Assembly: GCA_021372585.1 (NCBI GenBank)
Contig: JAJFUD010000084.1
Location: 1 to 64,000, forward strand
Direction of reading: 5' to 3'
DNA: 64,000 nucleotides
Source of the DNA: a bacterium
GTDB taxonomy: Bacteria; Caldisericota; Caldisericia; UBA6126
The position numbers and the translations under genes are program-made. The first letter of the stretch is position 1, and each line of letters starts with the position of its first letter. Shown here piece after piece: positions 54,929 to 63,421 of this stretch. The notes under the pieces are model-generated. The model ran no database searches and was not told the DNA's origin. It worked only from the letters and a program-made list of their open reading frames with translations.

Positions 54929-56616
54929 CTGACTATCGGTGCAGAGAAGATCTGTGAGAGATAATCCAGCATCTCTGTATCCGGCATCAGTACGTCAACC
55001 GTGATGGAAGGGGCATTGGAAACCATACTTGGTAAAGCCGCTAAATTATCGTAGCAATTGACAATATCTTCTGAAATCATGTTGGAAAAAGTTAGAAAAT
55101 CATTTAGCGTGGAGGATTCCAAATGATCATACACGATTTCAGGTATTTCTTGAAAATAATAAGGCACATTGTGACCGCTGGCATGATTAATATTAAAGAA
55201 CTTACACACTCCCAACAAGTGGGTCAGGTTAGAGCTGAACTCTGTACCAGCATCGATCAGAGTTTGGTAAGTCGTTCGAAGATCTTGCCAGAATGCCTCT
55301 TCTGAACCGAAAATATCTTCCAGAGAAAGGGTATTATAAAAAGAATCTATCCCGGTTTGCGTCGAATAATCAATCCCTTTTGCATCAGCGATATCCTGAT
55401 AGGATTCCTGCTCCAGCAAATTCAAGGCATGCAAAGAGCCCATCACAGGATTTGACTTGTATTCGCCCGAACCGATATCCAGAACATCCAGCAATCTAGC
55501 TTCCTCACAAAATTCCAACATATAGTTACAATCGGCGACCAGGGTATCCCAGGCGCTTTTTAGGTCTTGTATATCCTCAGCAGATGGGTGTTTTTTTTTC
55601 GCAATTTGATGTAAGGTCTCGATTAGATCACTATTTTCGTTATTAATCAGTTCCAGGCTAGCTACAACCGAATCTGCCGGTTCAAATTCTGCATCGACAT
55701 CCTCCCTATTATAGGGGTAGGCATAGGCAAATGCGACCAATTTTCCGGTTTTTGTGGAAGCCAACGAAGAGAGCATGGAACTGAATAACGTCTCGGGGGA
55801 GTGAATTAATTCAATACAAGCAAGACCGATCGAGGTATGAAAAGCTCCGGCGTCTAGTTCGTCTGTGTTTTCGACCAGAAATATCATCCTGTCATCTTTT
55901 AAGCCTATTTTCCAATGATAAGAAGCATAGTTTGCGTCAGTATAAGATAAGACTGCCCCCCGGTTAATAATCATCTCTGATGGTATCAGCAGAGACATTT
56001 GATTATCTGATGGAAAAGTGGAGATAGTCAGGTTTCTTTCCTCGACTGCTTTGGCATATAGAAGCGCGTCTAAAATCAGGTATTGCTGAGCCAAAGCATA
56101 GGTGGAATCTTCCACAATACCTTTTTTGTCAACATGGGCGATATGGTTCTTGACCGGTATAATATTACCGATAGAATGATCAGTAGCCAGCAAATCGGCT
56201 GTAGCGTCATATCCCGGAACTACCTGATGTACATATTGGGCGCCTTCCAGGATATACTCCCAAGTGGTGCCGATTTCCCAGGACAACGCTATTAGTAAAT
56301 CCAAATTAGCGATCTGTTGAAAGCTTTCCAAGCCGCTTTTCCTTGATAAAGCTCCCGCTAATGCAGCTGCATCAGTGACCTGCCTGACTTTCTGTTTCGC
56401 TACCAATAGCATCTGGAGGTTATAAGCGGAAAGGGCCACGACTAAGACCAACACGATTGAAACTGCGATTAAAATAACCGACTGCCCTTTTTCATCACGA
56501 TTAAACAAATCTGTATACACTCCTTCGCTTTCTTTGATGGAAATATAGAACATTTCAGTCAGTTTGCAATATATCTTTCTGAAAAAGAGACAAAAAAGTT
56601 GCTTACAACCTTCCAT
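54913..56616 (-). CDS. TadG-like secreted/pilus-associated protein with TadE-type N terminus
   Basis: Up to 567 residues. The recognisable part begins EKGQSVILIAVSIVLVLVVA, a Tad-type Gly-Gln junction and hydrophobic helix, then QVTDAAALAGALS, the 'aaDAAALAGA' hallmark of TadG/TadE_F proteins. About 480 outer residues without known domains follow. The start is unsure: ATG 56616, ATG 56553, or a TTG at 56508 that would give a short TadG-like N terminus and has GGAG ten bases upstream. I list the longest. It is far (about 15 kb) from the main Tad operon and leads a unit with a binding lipoprotein and the Fe-S genes. Confidence 0.78.
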   Translation of the reverse strand: MEGCKQLFCLFFRKIYCKLTEMFYISIKESEGVYTDLFNRDEKGQSVILIAVSIVLVLVVALSAYNLQMLLVAKQKVRQVTDAAALAGALSRKSGLESFQQIANLDLLIALSWEIGTTWEYILEGAQYVHQVVPGYDATADLLATDHSIGNIIPVKNHIAHVDKKGIVEDSTYALAQQYLILDALLYAKAVEERNLTISTFPSDNQMSLLIPSEMIINRGAVLSYTDANYASYHWKIGLKDDRMIFLVENTDELDAGAFHTSIGLACIELIHSPETLFSSMLSSLASTKTGKLVAFAYAYPYNREDVDAEFEPADSVVASLELINNENSDLIETLHQIAKKKHPSAEDIQDLKSAWDTLVADCNYMLEFCEEARLLDVLDIGSGEYKSNPVMGSLHALNLLEQESYQDIADAKGIDYSTQTGIDSFYNTLSLEDIFGSEEAFWQDLRTTYQTLIDAGTEFSSNLTHLLGVCKFFNINHASGHNVPYYFQEIPEIVYDHLESSTLNDFLTFSNMISEDIVNCYDNLAALPSMVSNAPSITVDVLMPDTEMLDYLSQIFSAPIVRWEGS

Positions 56617-56626
56617 GTTTTATAAT
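56599..56626 (+). promoter_or_regulatory. Promoter of the transketolase-gcvT-folate operon
   Basis: TTGCTT (56599-56604) and a perfect TATAAT (56621-56626) with 16 bases between, 44 bases before the ATG at 56671. Just downstream a short palindrome (TGGGA-GTAAT-TCCCA) lies where a repressor could bind the initial transcribed region. It overlaps the N-terminal codons of the divergent TadG-like gene. Confidence 0.6.
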
Positions 56627-56670
56627 GCTTACTGGGAGTAATTCCCAATATAACCGTGAAAGGGATAGAT

Positions 56671-57591
56671 ATGAGCAATGAAAGAAGAGAAGAAGCTAAG
56701 ACGTTGCTATCTCGAACTTCTTATCCGCTTTTTCCCATAAAGCAGTTTCCATTTTCTCCATCCAATGAAGATATAATCAATTTTGCCAAACAAATCAGGA
56801 GAGATATCATTCTTTCCACCTATGCGGCCGGTTCAGGTCATCCAGGTGGATCTCTGTCATCTGCAGATTTATTAAGTGTTTTGTTCCTGGATGTGATGAG
56901 ACATAGATCGAACGATCCGAAATGGGTAGACCGCGATTATATCATATTTTCAAAAGGGCATGTTTCTCCCTTGCTATACTCTCTGCTATCCGAAACTGGT
57001 TATTTTCCAAGAGAACTTTTAGCTACTTTCAGGGATTTTGCATCCCCTCTACAGGGTCATCCGAGCAACTTGTGGCTTGAATCGGTGGAGGTCAGTACCG
57101 GGTCATTGGGACAAGGCCTTTCCGTTGGTGTGGGTTTAGCGCTGGCATTAAAGAAAAAACAGAGCGATCAACGGGTATATGTTCTCTGTGGAGATGGAGA
57201 ATCACAGGAAGGTCAGATCTGGGAAGCCGTTATGAGTGCTGCGCATTACAGGCTCAACCACCTTACCCTGATTTATGACTATAACAATCTTGAAATCGAC
57301 GGCTGGGTAGAGGATGTCATGGGAGTGGCTCCCGTAAAAGAAAAATTCGAAGCCTTTAACTGGCATGTCATTGAGACAGATGGACACAGCATTCCAGCCA
57401 TAAGAGAGGCTTTCTCAACATCGCAGCGTGCAACCGAAAGACCATCCGTACTGGTAGCCCGAACCATTAAAGGCAAAGGAGTCAGTTTCATGGAAAACCA
57501 GGCAGATTGGCACGGCAAAGCACCAAATAAAGAACAAATGCAACAAGCATTAGAAGAAATTGATAAGGAGGATCTGAACCACAAATGTTAA
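56671..57591 (+). CDS. Transketolase, N-terminal subunit
   Basis: About 306 residues from ATG 56671 (site AAAGGGA). Thiamine-diphosphate domain: SGHPGGSLSSADLL, VSTGSLGQGLSVGVGLALA, and the metal-binding motif GDGESQEGQIWE with the later Asn in YDYNNLEIDG. It forms the N-terminal half of a two-subunit transketolase; the C-terminal half is encoded at 42.7-43.7 kb. It opens an operon and overlaps the gcvT start by seven bases. Confidence 0.95.
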   Translation: MSNERREEAKTLLSRTSYPLFPIKQFPFSPSNEDIINFAKQIRRDIILSTYAAGSGHPGGSLSSADLLSVLFLDVMRHRSNDPKWVDRDYIIFSKGHVSPLLYSLLSETGYFPRELLATFRDFASPLQGHPSNLWLESVEVSTGSLGQGLSVGVGLALALKKKQSDQRVYVLCGDGESQEGQIWEAVMSAAHYRLNHLTLIYDYNNLEIDGWVEDVMGVAPVKEKFEAFNWHVIETDGHSIPAIREAFSTSQRATERPSVLVARTIKGKGVSFMENQADWHGKAPNKEQMQQALEEIDKEDLNHKC

Positions 57592-58706
57592 CCATGAAAA
57601 GAACGCCATTATACGAATCTCATAAAGAATTAGGCGCTAATATTGTCCCTTTTGCCGGATATGAGATGCCTTTAGTGTACACCACCATGATTGAGGAACA
57701 TATGGCAGTCAGAAATGTTGCCGGTCTCTTTGATGTATCTCATATGGGCGAGATATCTATCCAAGGTCGTGATGCCATTCTTTTTACGAACTATCTGATC
57801 ACAAACCAAACAACCGACATGCAGGATGGGGATATTAAGTATTCTCCCTTATGCTATGAAGATGGAGGAGAAGTAGATGACCTGTTGGCTTACCGATTAA
57901 CGGAAACGCATATGCTGTTGGTTGTCAATGCTTCTAACACTGAGAAAGACTTTCTTCATATCCTGTCCATACATGAGCTACACCCTGAATTTCAGGTCGA
58001 AATAACCAACCGATCCGACCAATATGGGCAAGTTGCTTTCCAAGGGCCTGAGGCAGAAACAATTTTGCAAACACTAACCAATTTCGACCTTACACAATTC
58101 AAGGTGTTCACTTGTCATGAGATAGAGATTGCCGGCGTGAAGACTATCACCTCCAGAACCGGCTACACAGGCGAAGACGGATTCGAGATATTGGCTTCCA
58201 ACCATGATATTGTTACAATCTGGAATGCCATTTTAGGAGCCGGTCAAACAAAAGGCGTCCTCCCATGCGGATTGGGATCGCGCGATACTTTACGTTTCGA
58301 AGTTTGCCTCTGGCTCTATGGAAATGATATCGATAAAACCACCAATCCGTTGGAAGCCGGACAGACTTTTGCCGTAAAACTGGAAAAATCTTTTGTCGGA
58401 TCCGACATATTAAGTGCCATTTCCAAACAGGGGCCAACAAGAAAACTGACCTGTTTTGAACTGGATGGCAAAATGATCCCGCGTCATGGTATGGAAATAT
58501 TCCACCAGGGAAAGCCCGTTGGATATGTCACCTCGGGAAGCTATTGTCCAAAGATTAACCGTATCGCTGCTATGGGATATATTCCTGCTGATTTATTCGC
58601 CATCGGATCCTCCCTGGATATCCAGATCAGGGGGAAAATGGTTCCGGCACTTATGGTGAAAAAACCTTTTTATAAAGGCACTTCAGGCAGAAAAGATCGA
58701 AGATAA
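57585..58706 (+). CDS. gcvT: Aminomethyltransferase (glycine cleavage T protein)
   Basis: 373 residues, full length. Family motifs: [50 protein letters not shown] and [11 protein letters not shown]. GcvT moves the aminomethyl carbon of glycine from the H protein to tetrahydrofolate, giving methylene-THF and ammonia. No gcvH or gcvP is in the window, so partners must be elsewhere. ATG 57585 overlaps the transketolase stop; ATG 57594 is possible. It lies in one transcript with folate biosynthesis genes, so supply of THF and its use as one-carbon carrier are linked. Confidence 0.93.
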   Translation: MLTMKRTPLYESHKELGANIVPFAGYEMPLVYTTMIEEHMAVRNVAGLFDVSHMGEISIQGRDAILFTNYLITNQTTDMQDGDIKYSPLCYEDGGEVDDLLAYRLTETHMLLVVNASNTEKDFLHILSIHELHPEFQVEITNRSDQYGQVAFQGPEAETILQTLTNFDLTQFKVFTCHEIEIAGVKTITSRTGYTGEDGFEILASNHDIVTIWNAILGAGQTKGVLPCGLGSRDTLRFEVCLWLYGNDIDKTTNPLEAGQTFAVKLEKSFVGSDILSAISKQGPTRKLTCFELDGKMIPRHGMEIFHQGKPVGYVTSGSYCPKINRIAAMGYIPADLFAIGSSLDIQIRGKMVPALMVKKPFYKGTSGRKDRR

Positions 58707-58740
58707 AAAATATAACAACATTTTCTGAAGGGAGAGTAGC

Positions 58741-59931
58741 ATGAAGATTTCAAACAGAGCTCAGAATGCGACCGCAGAAGGAGCTTTTGAAGTTTTAGCT
58801 AAAGCTAAAGCTTTAGAACGGGAAAAAGGGATTCGAGTCATCCATCTTGAGATTGGAGAGCCGGATTTTGCCACCCCTAAAGGCATTATTGATACCTGTA
58901 AAGCTGCTTTAGACAGAGGAGAGACTCATTATACCCCCGCTGCCGGTATTCCGGAATTACGCGAAGCCGTAGCTTCTTATGTTTCAAAAACCAGGCATAT
59001 GGATGTTGATTCTAGTAATGTATTGATCAGCGCCGGCGGCAAACTCCTTATATTCTCCACTTGCATGGCTTTTCTGGAGGAGGGGGATGAAGCGATTTAC
59101 CCTGATCCGGGCTATCCTCCTTATAAGTCAGCCATCAAACTGGCTGGCGGAAAACCCGTTCCTCTGCCCCTTCAGGAAGAAGATGAATATAGGATTGATA
59201 TCGATTTATTAGCCAAACTGATCACTCCCAAAACAAGATTGATTATCCTCAATTCTCCTCAGAATCCAACCGGTGGTATTCTGCAAGCCGATGACCTGGA
59301 AAAGATTGCTAAAGTGATTCTGCCCTCGAATGCAGTGGTTTTTTCAGATGAGATTTATTCTCACTTGATTTATACACAAGAACCACACATTTCCATTGCT
59401 ACGATGCCCGGCATGAGAGACCGCACCATTATTATGGATGGTTGGTCAAAAACCTATGCCATGACCGGATGGCGTTTAGCCTATGGCATCATTCCTGATG
59501 AGTTTATGATTCCGATGACAAAAATCATCAATAATACTGTCTCGTGCACCTCACCTTTTATTCAGTTTGCCGGCATTAACGCTCTGAATGGCAATAATCC
59601 TGAAATTGCAATGATGTATCATGAATTTAAATCCAGAAGGGATTTAATCACCACTCTCATTAATGATATTCCCGGCATGAAGATGATGAAACCGAACGGG
59701 GCCTTCTATGCTTATCCCAATGTCAAAGAAGTACTGAAAAAAACAGGTCTTTCTTCCAAAGGTCTTGCGGAACACCTTCTCTATGAAGCCGGCGTAGCTT
59801 GTTTAGGCGGCAGTGTATTTGGTGATACCGGTGAAGGGTATTTACGATTCTCCTATGCCAATTCTGCCGACAATTTACAGGAGGCAATGAGAAGAATCAA
59901 ACAAGTATTTGTGAAGGATTTCGGCTTATAA
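58741..59931 (+). CDS. Class I/II PLP aminotransferase (AspC-like)
   Basis: 396 residues. Fold type I motifs: LEIGEPDFATP, NSPQNPTGGIL, FSDEIYSHLIY and the PLP Lys in DGWSKTYAMTGWRLAYG. The Arg for the substrate carboxylate lies in YLRFSYAN. It is close to aspartate/aromatic/alanine aminotransferases; substrate cannot be assigned. A ribosome site (GAAGGGAGAG) precedes ATG 58741. It lies between gcvT and queD in a plus-strand operon. Confidence 0.93.
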   Translation: MKISNRAQNATAEGAFEVLAKAKALEREKGIRVIHLEIGEPDFATPKGIIDTCKAALDRGETHYTPAAGIPELREAVASYVSKTRHMDVDSSNVLISAGGKLLIFSTCMAFLEEGDEAIYPDPGYPPYKSAIKLAGGKPVPLPLQEEDEYRIDIDLLAKLITPKTRLIILNSPQNPTGGILQADDLEKIAKVILPSNAVVFSDEIYSHLIYTQEPHISIATMPGMRDRTIIMDGWSKTYAMTGWRLAYGIIPDEFMIPMTKIINNTVSCTSPFIQFAGINALNGNNPEIAMMYHEFKSRRDLITTLINDIPGMKMMKPNGAFYAYPNVKEVLKKTGLSSKGLAEHLLYEAGVACLGGSVFGDTGEGYLRFSYANSADNLQEAMRRIKQVFVKDFGL

Positions 59932-59938
59932 TTCCCTG

Positions 59939-60298
59939 ATGCTGTTAAAAAAAGACTTTACTTTTGATGCGGCTCATTTTCTACCGGATTATCACGGTAA
60001 ATGTGAGAATTTGCACGGACATACTTATTTTTTATCCGTGACGGTAAAAGGAATTCCCGGACCCGATGGATTGATCGTTGATTTTAAAACATTTGATCAT
60101 CTTGTCCGGGAACAAATTTTATGCCACTTGGATCATCAGGATCTGAATGTGCGGTTCCCGAATCCTTCTACCGAGATGATCGCCCAATGGGTATATAACA
60201 AGATGGAAGTCATTTGCCAATCCAATCCTTATCAGCTCTATGAAGTATCCCTCTCTGAATCGGGCACTTCTCATATTATTATTCGAAAAGATGAGTGA
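59939..60298 (+). CDS. queD: 6-pyruvoyl-tetrahydropterin synthase family protein (QueD/PTPS)
   Basis: 119 residues. Zinc His residues are in FDAAHFLPDYHG and LHGHTYFL. The catalytic region reads GKCENLHGH: the QueD-type Cys is present and is followed at once by Glu, giving both a C-x3-HGH and an E-x2-HGH pattern. DHQDLN holds the catalytic Asp-His. QueD makes 6-carboxytetrahydropterin for queuosine, whereas PTPS-III enzymes replace FolB in folate synthesis. The operon folE2-folP-folK with no folB makes the folate role possible. It overlaps no upstream gene (seven-base gap) and has no clear ribosome site. Confidence 0.9.
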   Translation: MLLKKDFTFDAAHFLPDYHGKCENLHGHTYFLSVTVKGIPGPDGLIVDFKTFDHLVREQILCHLDHQDLNVRFPNPSTEMIAQWVYNKMEVICQSNPYQLYEVSLSESGTSHIIIRKDE

Positions 60299-60305
60299 GA
60301 AACAA

Positions 60306-61070
60306 ATGCGTGACATTCAAAGCGAATCAGATTACAGAGAAATTCACTTGGACAGGGTAGGAGTAAATGGCGTTCGATATCCCATCCGGATTAAAGACCG
60401 GCAGGATACTTTTCAGCACACCAATGCCCTGATCAATTTGTATGTGAACCTTCCGAAAGAGTTTCGGGGTACCCATATGAGCCGCTTCATCGAGATCCTG
60501 AATCGCTATCAGTCCGACTTATCCTATTCAAAACTGAAAAATATTTTAATCGAGACTAAAGAATCCCTGAAAGCCAATGATGCCCACATTGAGATCCTGT
60601 TTGACTATTTTATCCTGAAAAGTTCTCCCGTGTCGAATATACAAAGTTATATGGACTATACCTGTCAATTCATCGCCTCCCAAAACGATCGATTTGATTT
60701 TATTCTGGAAGTGAATGTACCGGTTCAGCTGGTATGCCCTTGTTCAAAAGAAATTTCCCGGTATGGAGCTCATAATCAAAGAGGGATTGCGAAAATTAAA
60801 GTTCGGATGAACGGGATGGTCTGGATTGAAGAATTGGTTCAAATTGGTGAAGAAGCAGGGTCCTCCCCTCTGTTTACGTTATTAAAACGAGAAGATGAAA
60901 AATATATCACCGAACAGGCTTATGATCATCCGAAATTTGTTGAGGATGTTGTTAGGGATATCGTTCTCCCATTAGAGAAGGACAAACGTATCACTTGGTA
61001 TCAGGTAGAGGTGTTAAGCCAGGAAAGCATTCATAACCATAATGCCTATGCCTCTGTCACCAAAAAATGA
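60306..61070 (+). CDS. folE2: GTP cyclohydrolase FolE2 (type IB)
   Basis: About 254 residues. It begins MRDIQSESDYREIHLDRVGV, matching the 'm.DvQ...D.R...i..VGv' start of the family; an ATG at 60291 overlapping queD is possible. Metal-site Cys in VQLVCPCSKEIS and the HNQRG segment are conserved. FolE2 hydrolyses GTP to dihydroneopterin triphosphate, the first step of folate and queuosine synthesis, and works with metals other than zinc. It is coupled to folP by an ATGA overlap. Confidence 0.96.
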   Translation: MRDIQSESDYREIHLDRVGVNGVRYPIRIKDRQDTFQHTNALINLYVNLPKEFRGTHMSRFIEILNRYQSDLSYSKLKNILIETKESLKANDAHIEILFDYFILKSSPVSNIQSYMDYTCQFIASQNDRFDFILEVNVPVQLVCPCSKEISRYGAHNQRGIAKIKVRMNGMVWIEELVQIGEEAGSSPLFTLLKREDEKYITEQAYDHPKFVEDVVRDIVLPLEKDKRITWYQVEVLSQESIHNHNAYASVTKK

Positions 61071-62227
61071 TGAGCTTCACCGGGTATCCGATTGATCCTC
61101 TGTCTCTGAAGAACGAGTTAATCAGGATTGGGGTGGATCCAAGATCCCTGCCGATCTTTCATAACAAAAGCAGAATTCTTCTTTATAAGGTCATCCAAAT
61201 TGATTCCAGGGCCGCTACGCTGTTAAAACAGCTTTTCCTCTCTTCGGGTGGAGATGTCGCAGTCAATTGGGAAGTCATCCGTTTTACCTGCGACAAAACT
61301 GATGCTATCATGTTGGGTACAGCGAAGCATTACCTGGAAGTACTCAAAAAATTGCAGGAACAACCTTTTTTTGGTTTAGAGAAAATAGCTACAGAAATCG
61401 AGAGTTTTATTCAAACCTGTCTCGTGGAAAAAAAATTGCCAAGAATCATGGGCATCCTCAACGTTACTCCGGATTCCTTTTCTGACGGTGGGCAGTACTT
61501 CTCACACGATCTGGCTTTACAACATGCCGAAACCTTAATTTCAGAAGGGGCAGATATCCTGGATATTGGCGGTGAATCTTCCAGACCTGGTTCAGAACAG
61601 GTTTCCGAAGCTACAGAATTAAATCGTGTACTCCCGGTGTTGAAATCCATTAAAGAGAGATTTCCACAAATTCAGGTATCGGTAGATACCTATAAACCGA
61701 AAGTAGCAGAAAAAGCAATTGAATGGGGTGTTGATATCATTAATAGTATTCAGCTGAATGATGATATGTTGAATCTGATAGGGCATTCTACTGTCCAATG
61801 TGTCTTGATGCATATGAGAGGCACTCCCAAGGATATGCAGCTGCAAACATCGTATCCGAATGGCATCCTTGCCGAGATCAATCTTTTTTTTGAGACAAAG
61901 CTACGAGAGATGGAACATTTTGCAATCGATCCATCCAGAATATGGCTAGATCCGGGTATCGGTTTTGCGAAAACCCCCGAACAAAATTTGACAATTTTAA
62001 ACCATCTGGATAGCTTCCTTGGTTGGAAACAACCAATTCTTTTGGGACATTCAAGAAAAAGCTTTATGAAAGCGATCTATCATTTACCAGTTGAGAATAG
62101 GGTAGTCTGTACATCGCTCTATTCTTACCTGGCTCTGCTAAAAGGAGTGGACATTCTTCGCGTTCATGATGTAGCAGAAACAAAACTGGCACTGCAGATT
62201 TACTGTAATCAGCTTAGCGATGCATAG
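61067..62227 (+). CDS. folP: Dihydropteroate synthase with N-terminal extension
   Basis: 386 residues; about 125 residues precede the catalytic TIM barrel. Barrel motifs: MGILNVTPDSFSDGG, ILDIGGESSRPGS, VSVDTYKP, DPGIGFAKT and LLGHSRKSFM. The enzyme joins p-aminobenzoate to the pterin diphosphate. The extension (IGVDPRSLPIF, KVIQIDSRAATLLKQLFLSS) is seen in DHPS of some anaerobes and has no known catalytic role. Its ATG overlaps the folE2 stop and its stop overlaps the folK start by eight bases. Confidence 0.96.
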   Translation: MMSFTGYPIDPLSLKNELIRIGVDPRSLPIFHNKSRILLYKVIQIDSRAATLLKQLFLSSGGDVAVNWEVIRFTCDKTDAIMLGTAKHYLEVLKKLQEQPFFGLEKIATEIESFIQTCLVEKKLPRIMGILNVTPDSFSDGGQYFSHDLALQHAETLISEGADILDIGGESSRPGSEQVSEATELNRVLPVLKSIKERFPQIQVSVDTYKPKVAEKAIEWGVDIINSIQLNDDMLNLIGHSTVQCVLMHMRGTPKDMQLQTSYPNGILAEINLFFETKLREMEHFAIDPSRIWLDPGIGFAKTPEQNLTILNHLDSFLGWKQPILLGHSRKSFMKAIYHLPVENRVVCTSLYSYLALLKGVDILRVHDVAETKLALQIYCNQLSDA

Positions 62228-62723
62228 AGCATTTCTGCTGTTAGGTTCAAACCAGCACTCCCCTCTTCATCAACTCCGGATTGCCAGAGAACACTTATCA
62301 AAAGAAGACTTGCTGATTCTGAAATATTCAAGCCAGATAGAAACAGTCCCCTACGGATTGTCCAATCAACCAAATTTCTGGAACCAGGTTTTGTTAATCG
62401 AGACAAAGCTTGATCCTTTTGCGTTATTGGAAGCATCACTATCCATTGAAAGAAAAATGGGCAGAATTAGAAAAGAAAAATGGGGCCCAAGAATAATTGA
62501 TCTGGATTGGTTATTTTACGATTCTCTTATTCTGAAAACTAATACGCTCGTATTGCCACATTATGACGCAGTAAATAGATGGTTTGTCATTCATTTGATC
62601 TGTGAAATTGAACCAAACTTGGTTCATCCGGTTCTTAAGAAAACCATCAAAACAATCTATCAAGAAAGAAATTTCCCCTTCGACTATTGGAACAATCAAT
62701 CGTTCAAATATAATACAAGATAG
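62220..62723 (+). CDS. folK: HPPK, 6-hydroxymethyl-dihydropterin pyrophosphokinase
   Basis: 167 residues. Conserved HPPK features: FLLLGSNQHSP at the N terminus, SNQPNFWNQV, IERKMGR and the metal-binding RIIDLDWLFYD. It transfers diphosphate from ATP to hydroxymethyl-dihydropterin, the substrate of FolP. It overlaps folP, completing an operon from GTP to dihydropteroate that lacks only a dedicated FolB. Confidence 0.95.
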   Translation: MHRAFLLLGSNQHSPLHQLRIAREHLSKEDLLILKYSSQIETVPYGLSNQPNFWNQVLLIETKLDPFALLEASLSIERKMGRIRKEKWGPRIIDLDWLFYDSLILKTNTLVLPHYDAVNRWFVIHLICEIEPNLVHPVLKKTIKTIYQERNFPFDYWNNQSFKYNTR

Positions 62724-62761
62724 CGTTGTTTATATTATTTTTATACAAGGAGTGTATTGCA

Positions 62762-62932
62762 ATGAAAAAATGGTCGAACGTCGTTTTCAGTATCTGGTTA
62801 ATATTTTTCTCTATTATGATTACGAATTACTTATTGATGTCTCTGGTTCAGTATGAATTCTTGATTGTTTTAATACTGACCTCCTTCATCTATTTCCTTC
62901 TCGTCATGTTTGAGATGATGAGAAAGAAATAG
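62762..62932 (+). CDS. Small two-span membrane protein
   Basis: 56 residues, ATG 62762 with a good site (AAGGAG, nine bases upstream). Two hydrophobic helices (about 5-27 and 31-50) flank a short polar turn; Lys at the N terminus and a Lys/Arg tail (MMRKK) put both ends in the cytoplasm. No family recognised. It lies 38 bases after folK and may be the last gene of that operon. Confidence 0.65.
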   Translation: MKKWSNVVFSIWLIFFSIMITNYLLMSLVQYEFLIVLILTSFIYFLLVMFEMMRKK

Positions 62933-62971
62933 ACAAGATTCTAAGCGCCTGTCTATTCTCATCATGAAAAA

Positions 62972-63421
62972 TCATGGGAGTTTATTCAGCTTAATCGCTT
63001 TATACCAATCAAAGAATACTATGGAATGGTATTCTTTGTGCAAATAATCCAAGACTTGGATTAAAGGGACCCATTCCATAGTATTGATTTGTTTTGGATC
63101 TATCTTGGTGATCAGGTGTTCTTTGGAAGACAGTTTTATACCGTATACTAAGAACACTTCCTTGGTAGTTTGTGCAGGATTTTCTTTTTCGTAGTTTTTC
63201 TTAAACGGGATCAAGGTTGGTTCTATCAAGGTAAAGTTGCTTTTGTTTTCCAATAAAAGTGGTATCTCACTGGTAGTCAGGAGGAGATCAGGCACCTCAG
63301 TCTCCCAGGGACCCCAGTAGGGTTTGCTCTCTTCTGAATCACGCTGTTCAAATAATAAAAATTCCATTTTATGCTGTGTAGAGGGGCACATGATCCAAAC
63401 CTGTAAATAATTTTTCTTCAT
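62972..63421 (-). CDS. Nudix-like protein lacking the Nudix box
   Basis: 149 residues. The end (NTMEWVPLIQVLDYL ... SIVFFDWYKAI) and a EVFLVYGIKL strand look like the beta-sheet and terminal helix of Nudix hydrolases, but the catalytic G-x5-E-x7-REUxEExGU helix is absent: that position is occupied by LLLTTSEIPLLLENKS. So if it has the Nudix fold it is unlikely to hydrolyse nucleoside diphosphates. It overlaps the end of the pseudouridine synthase gene (ATGA), suggesting co-expression. The family call is weak. Confidence 0.55.
   Translation of the reverse strand: MKKNYLQVWIMCPSTQHKMEFLLFEQRDSEESKPYWGPWETEVPDLLLTTSEIPLLLENKSNFTLIEPTLIPFKKNYEKENPAQTTKEVFLVYGIKLSSKEHLITKIDPKQINTMEWVPLIQVLDYLHKEYHSIVFFDWYKAIKLNKLP

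Noticed and set aside
58707-58740. Glycine riboswitch or other leader around gcvT and the aminotransferase
   Set aside because: gcvT starts inside the preceding gene and the aminotransferase gap is only 34 bases; no room for a riboswitch.
62928-62957. Inverted repeat AATAGACA/TGTCTATT as a terminator
   Set aside because: The loop is 14 bases and no T run follows on either strand; weak at best.
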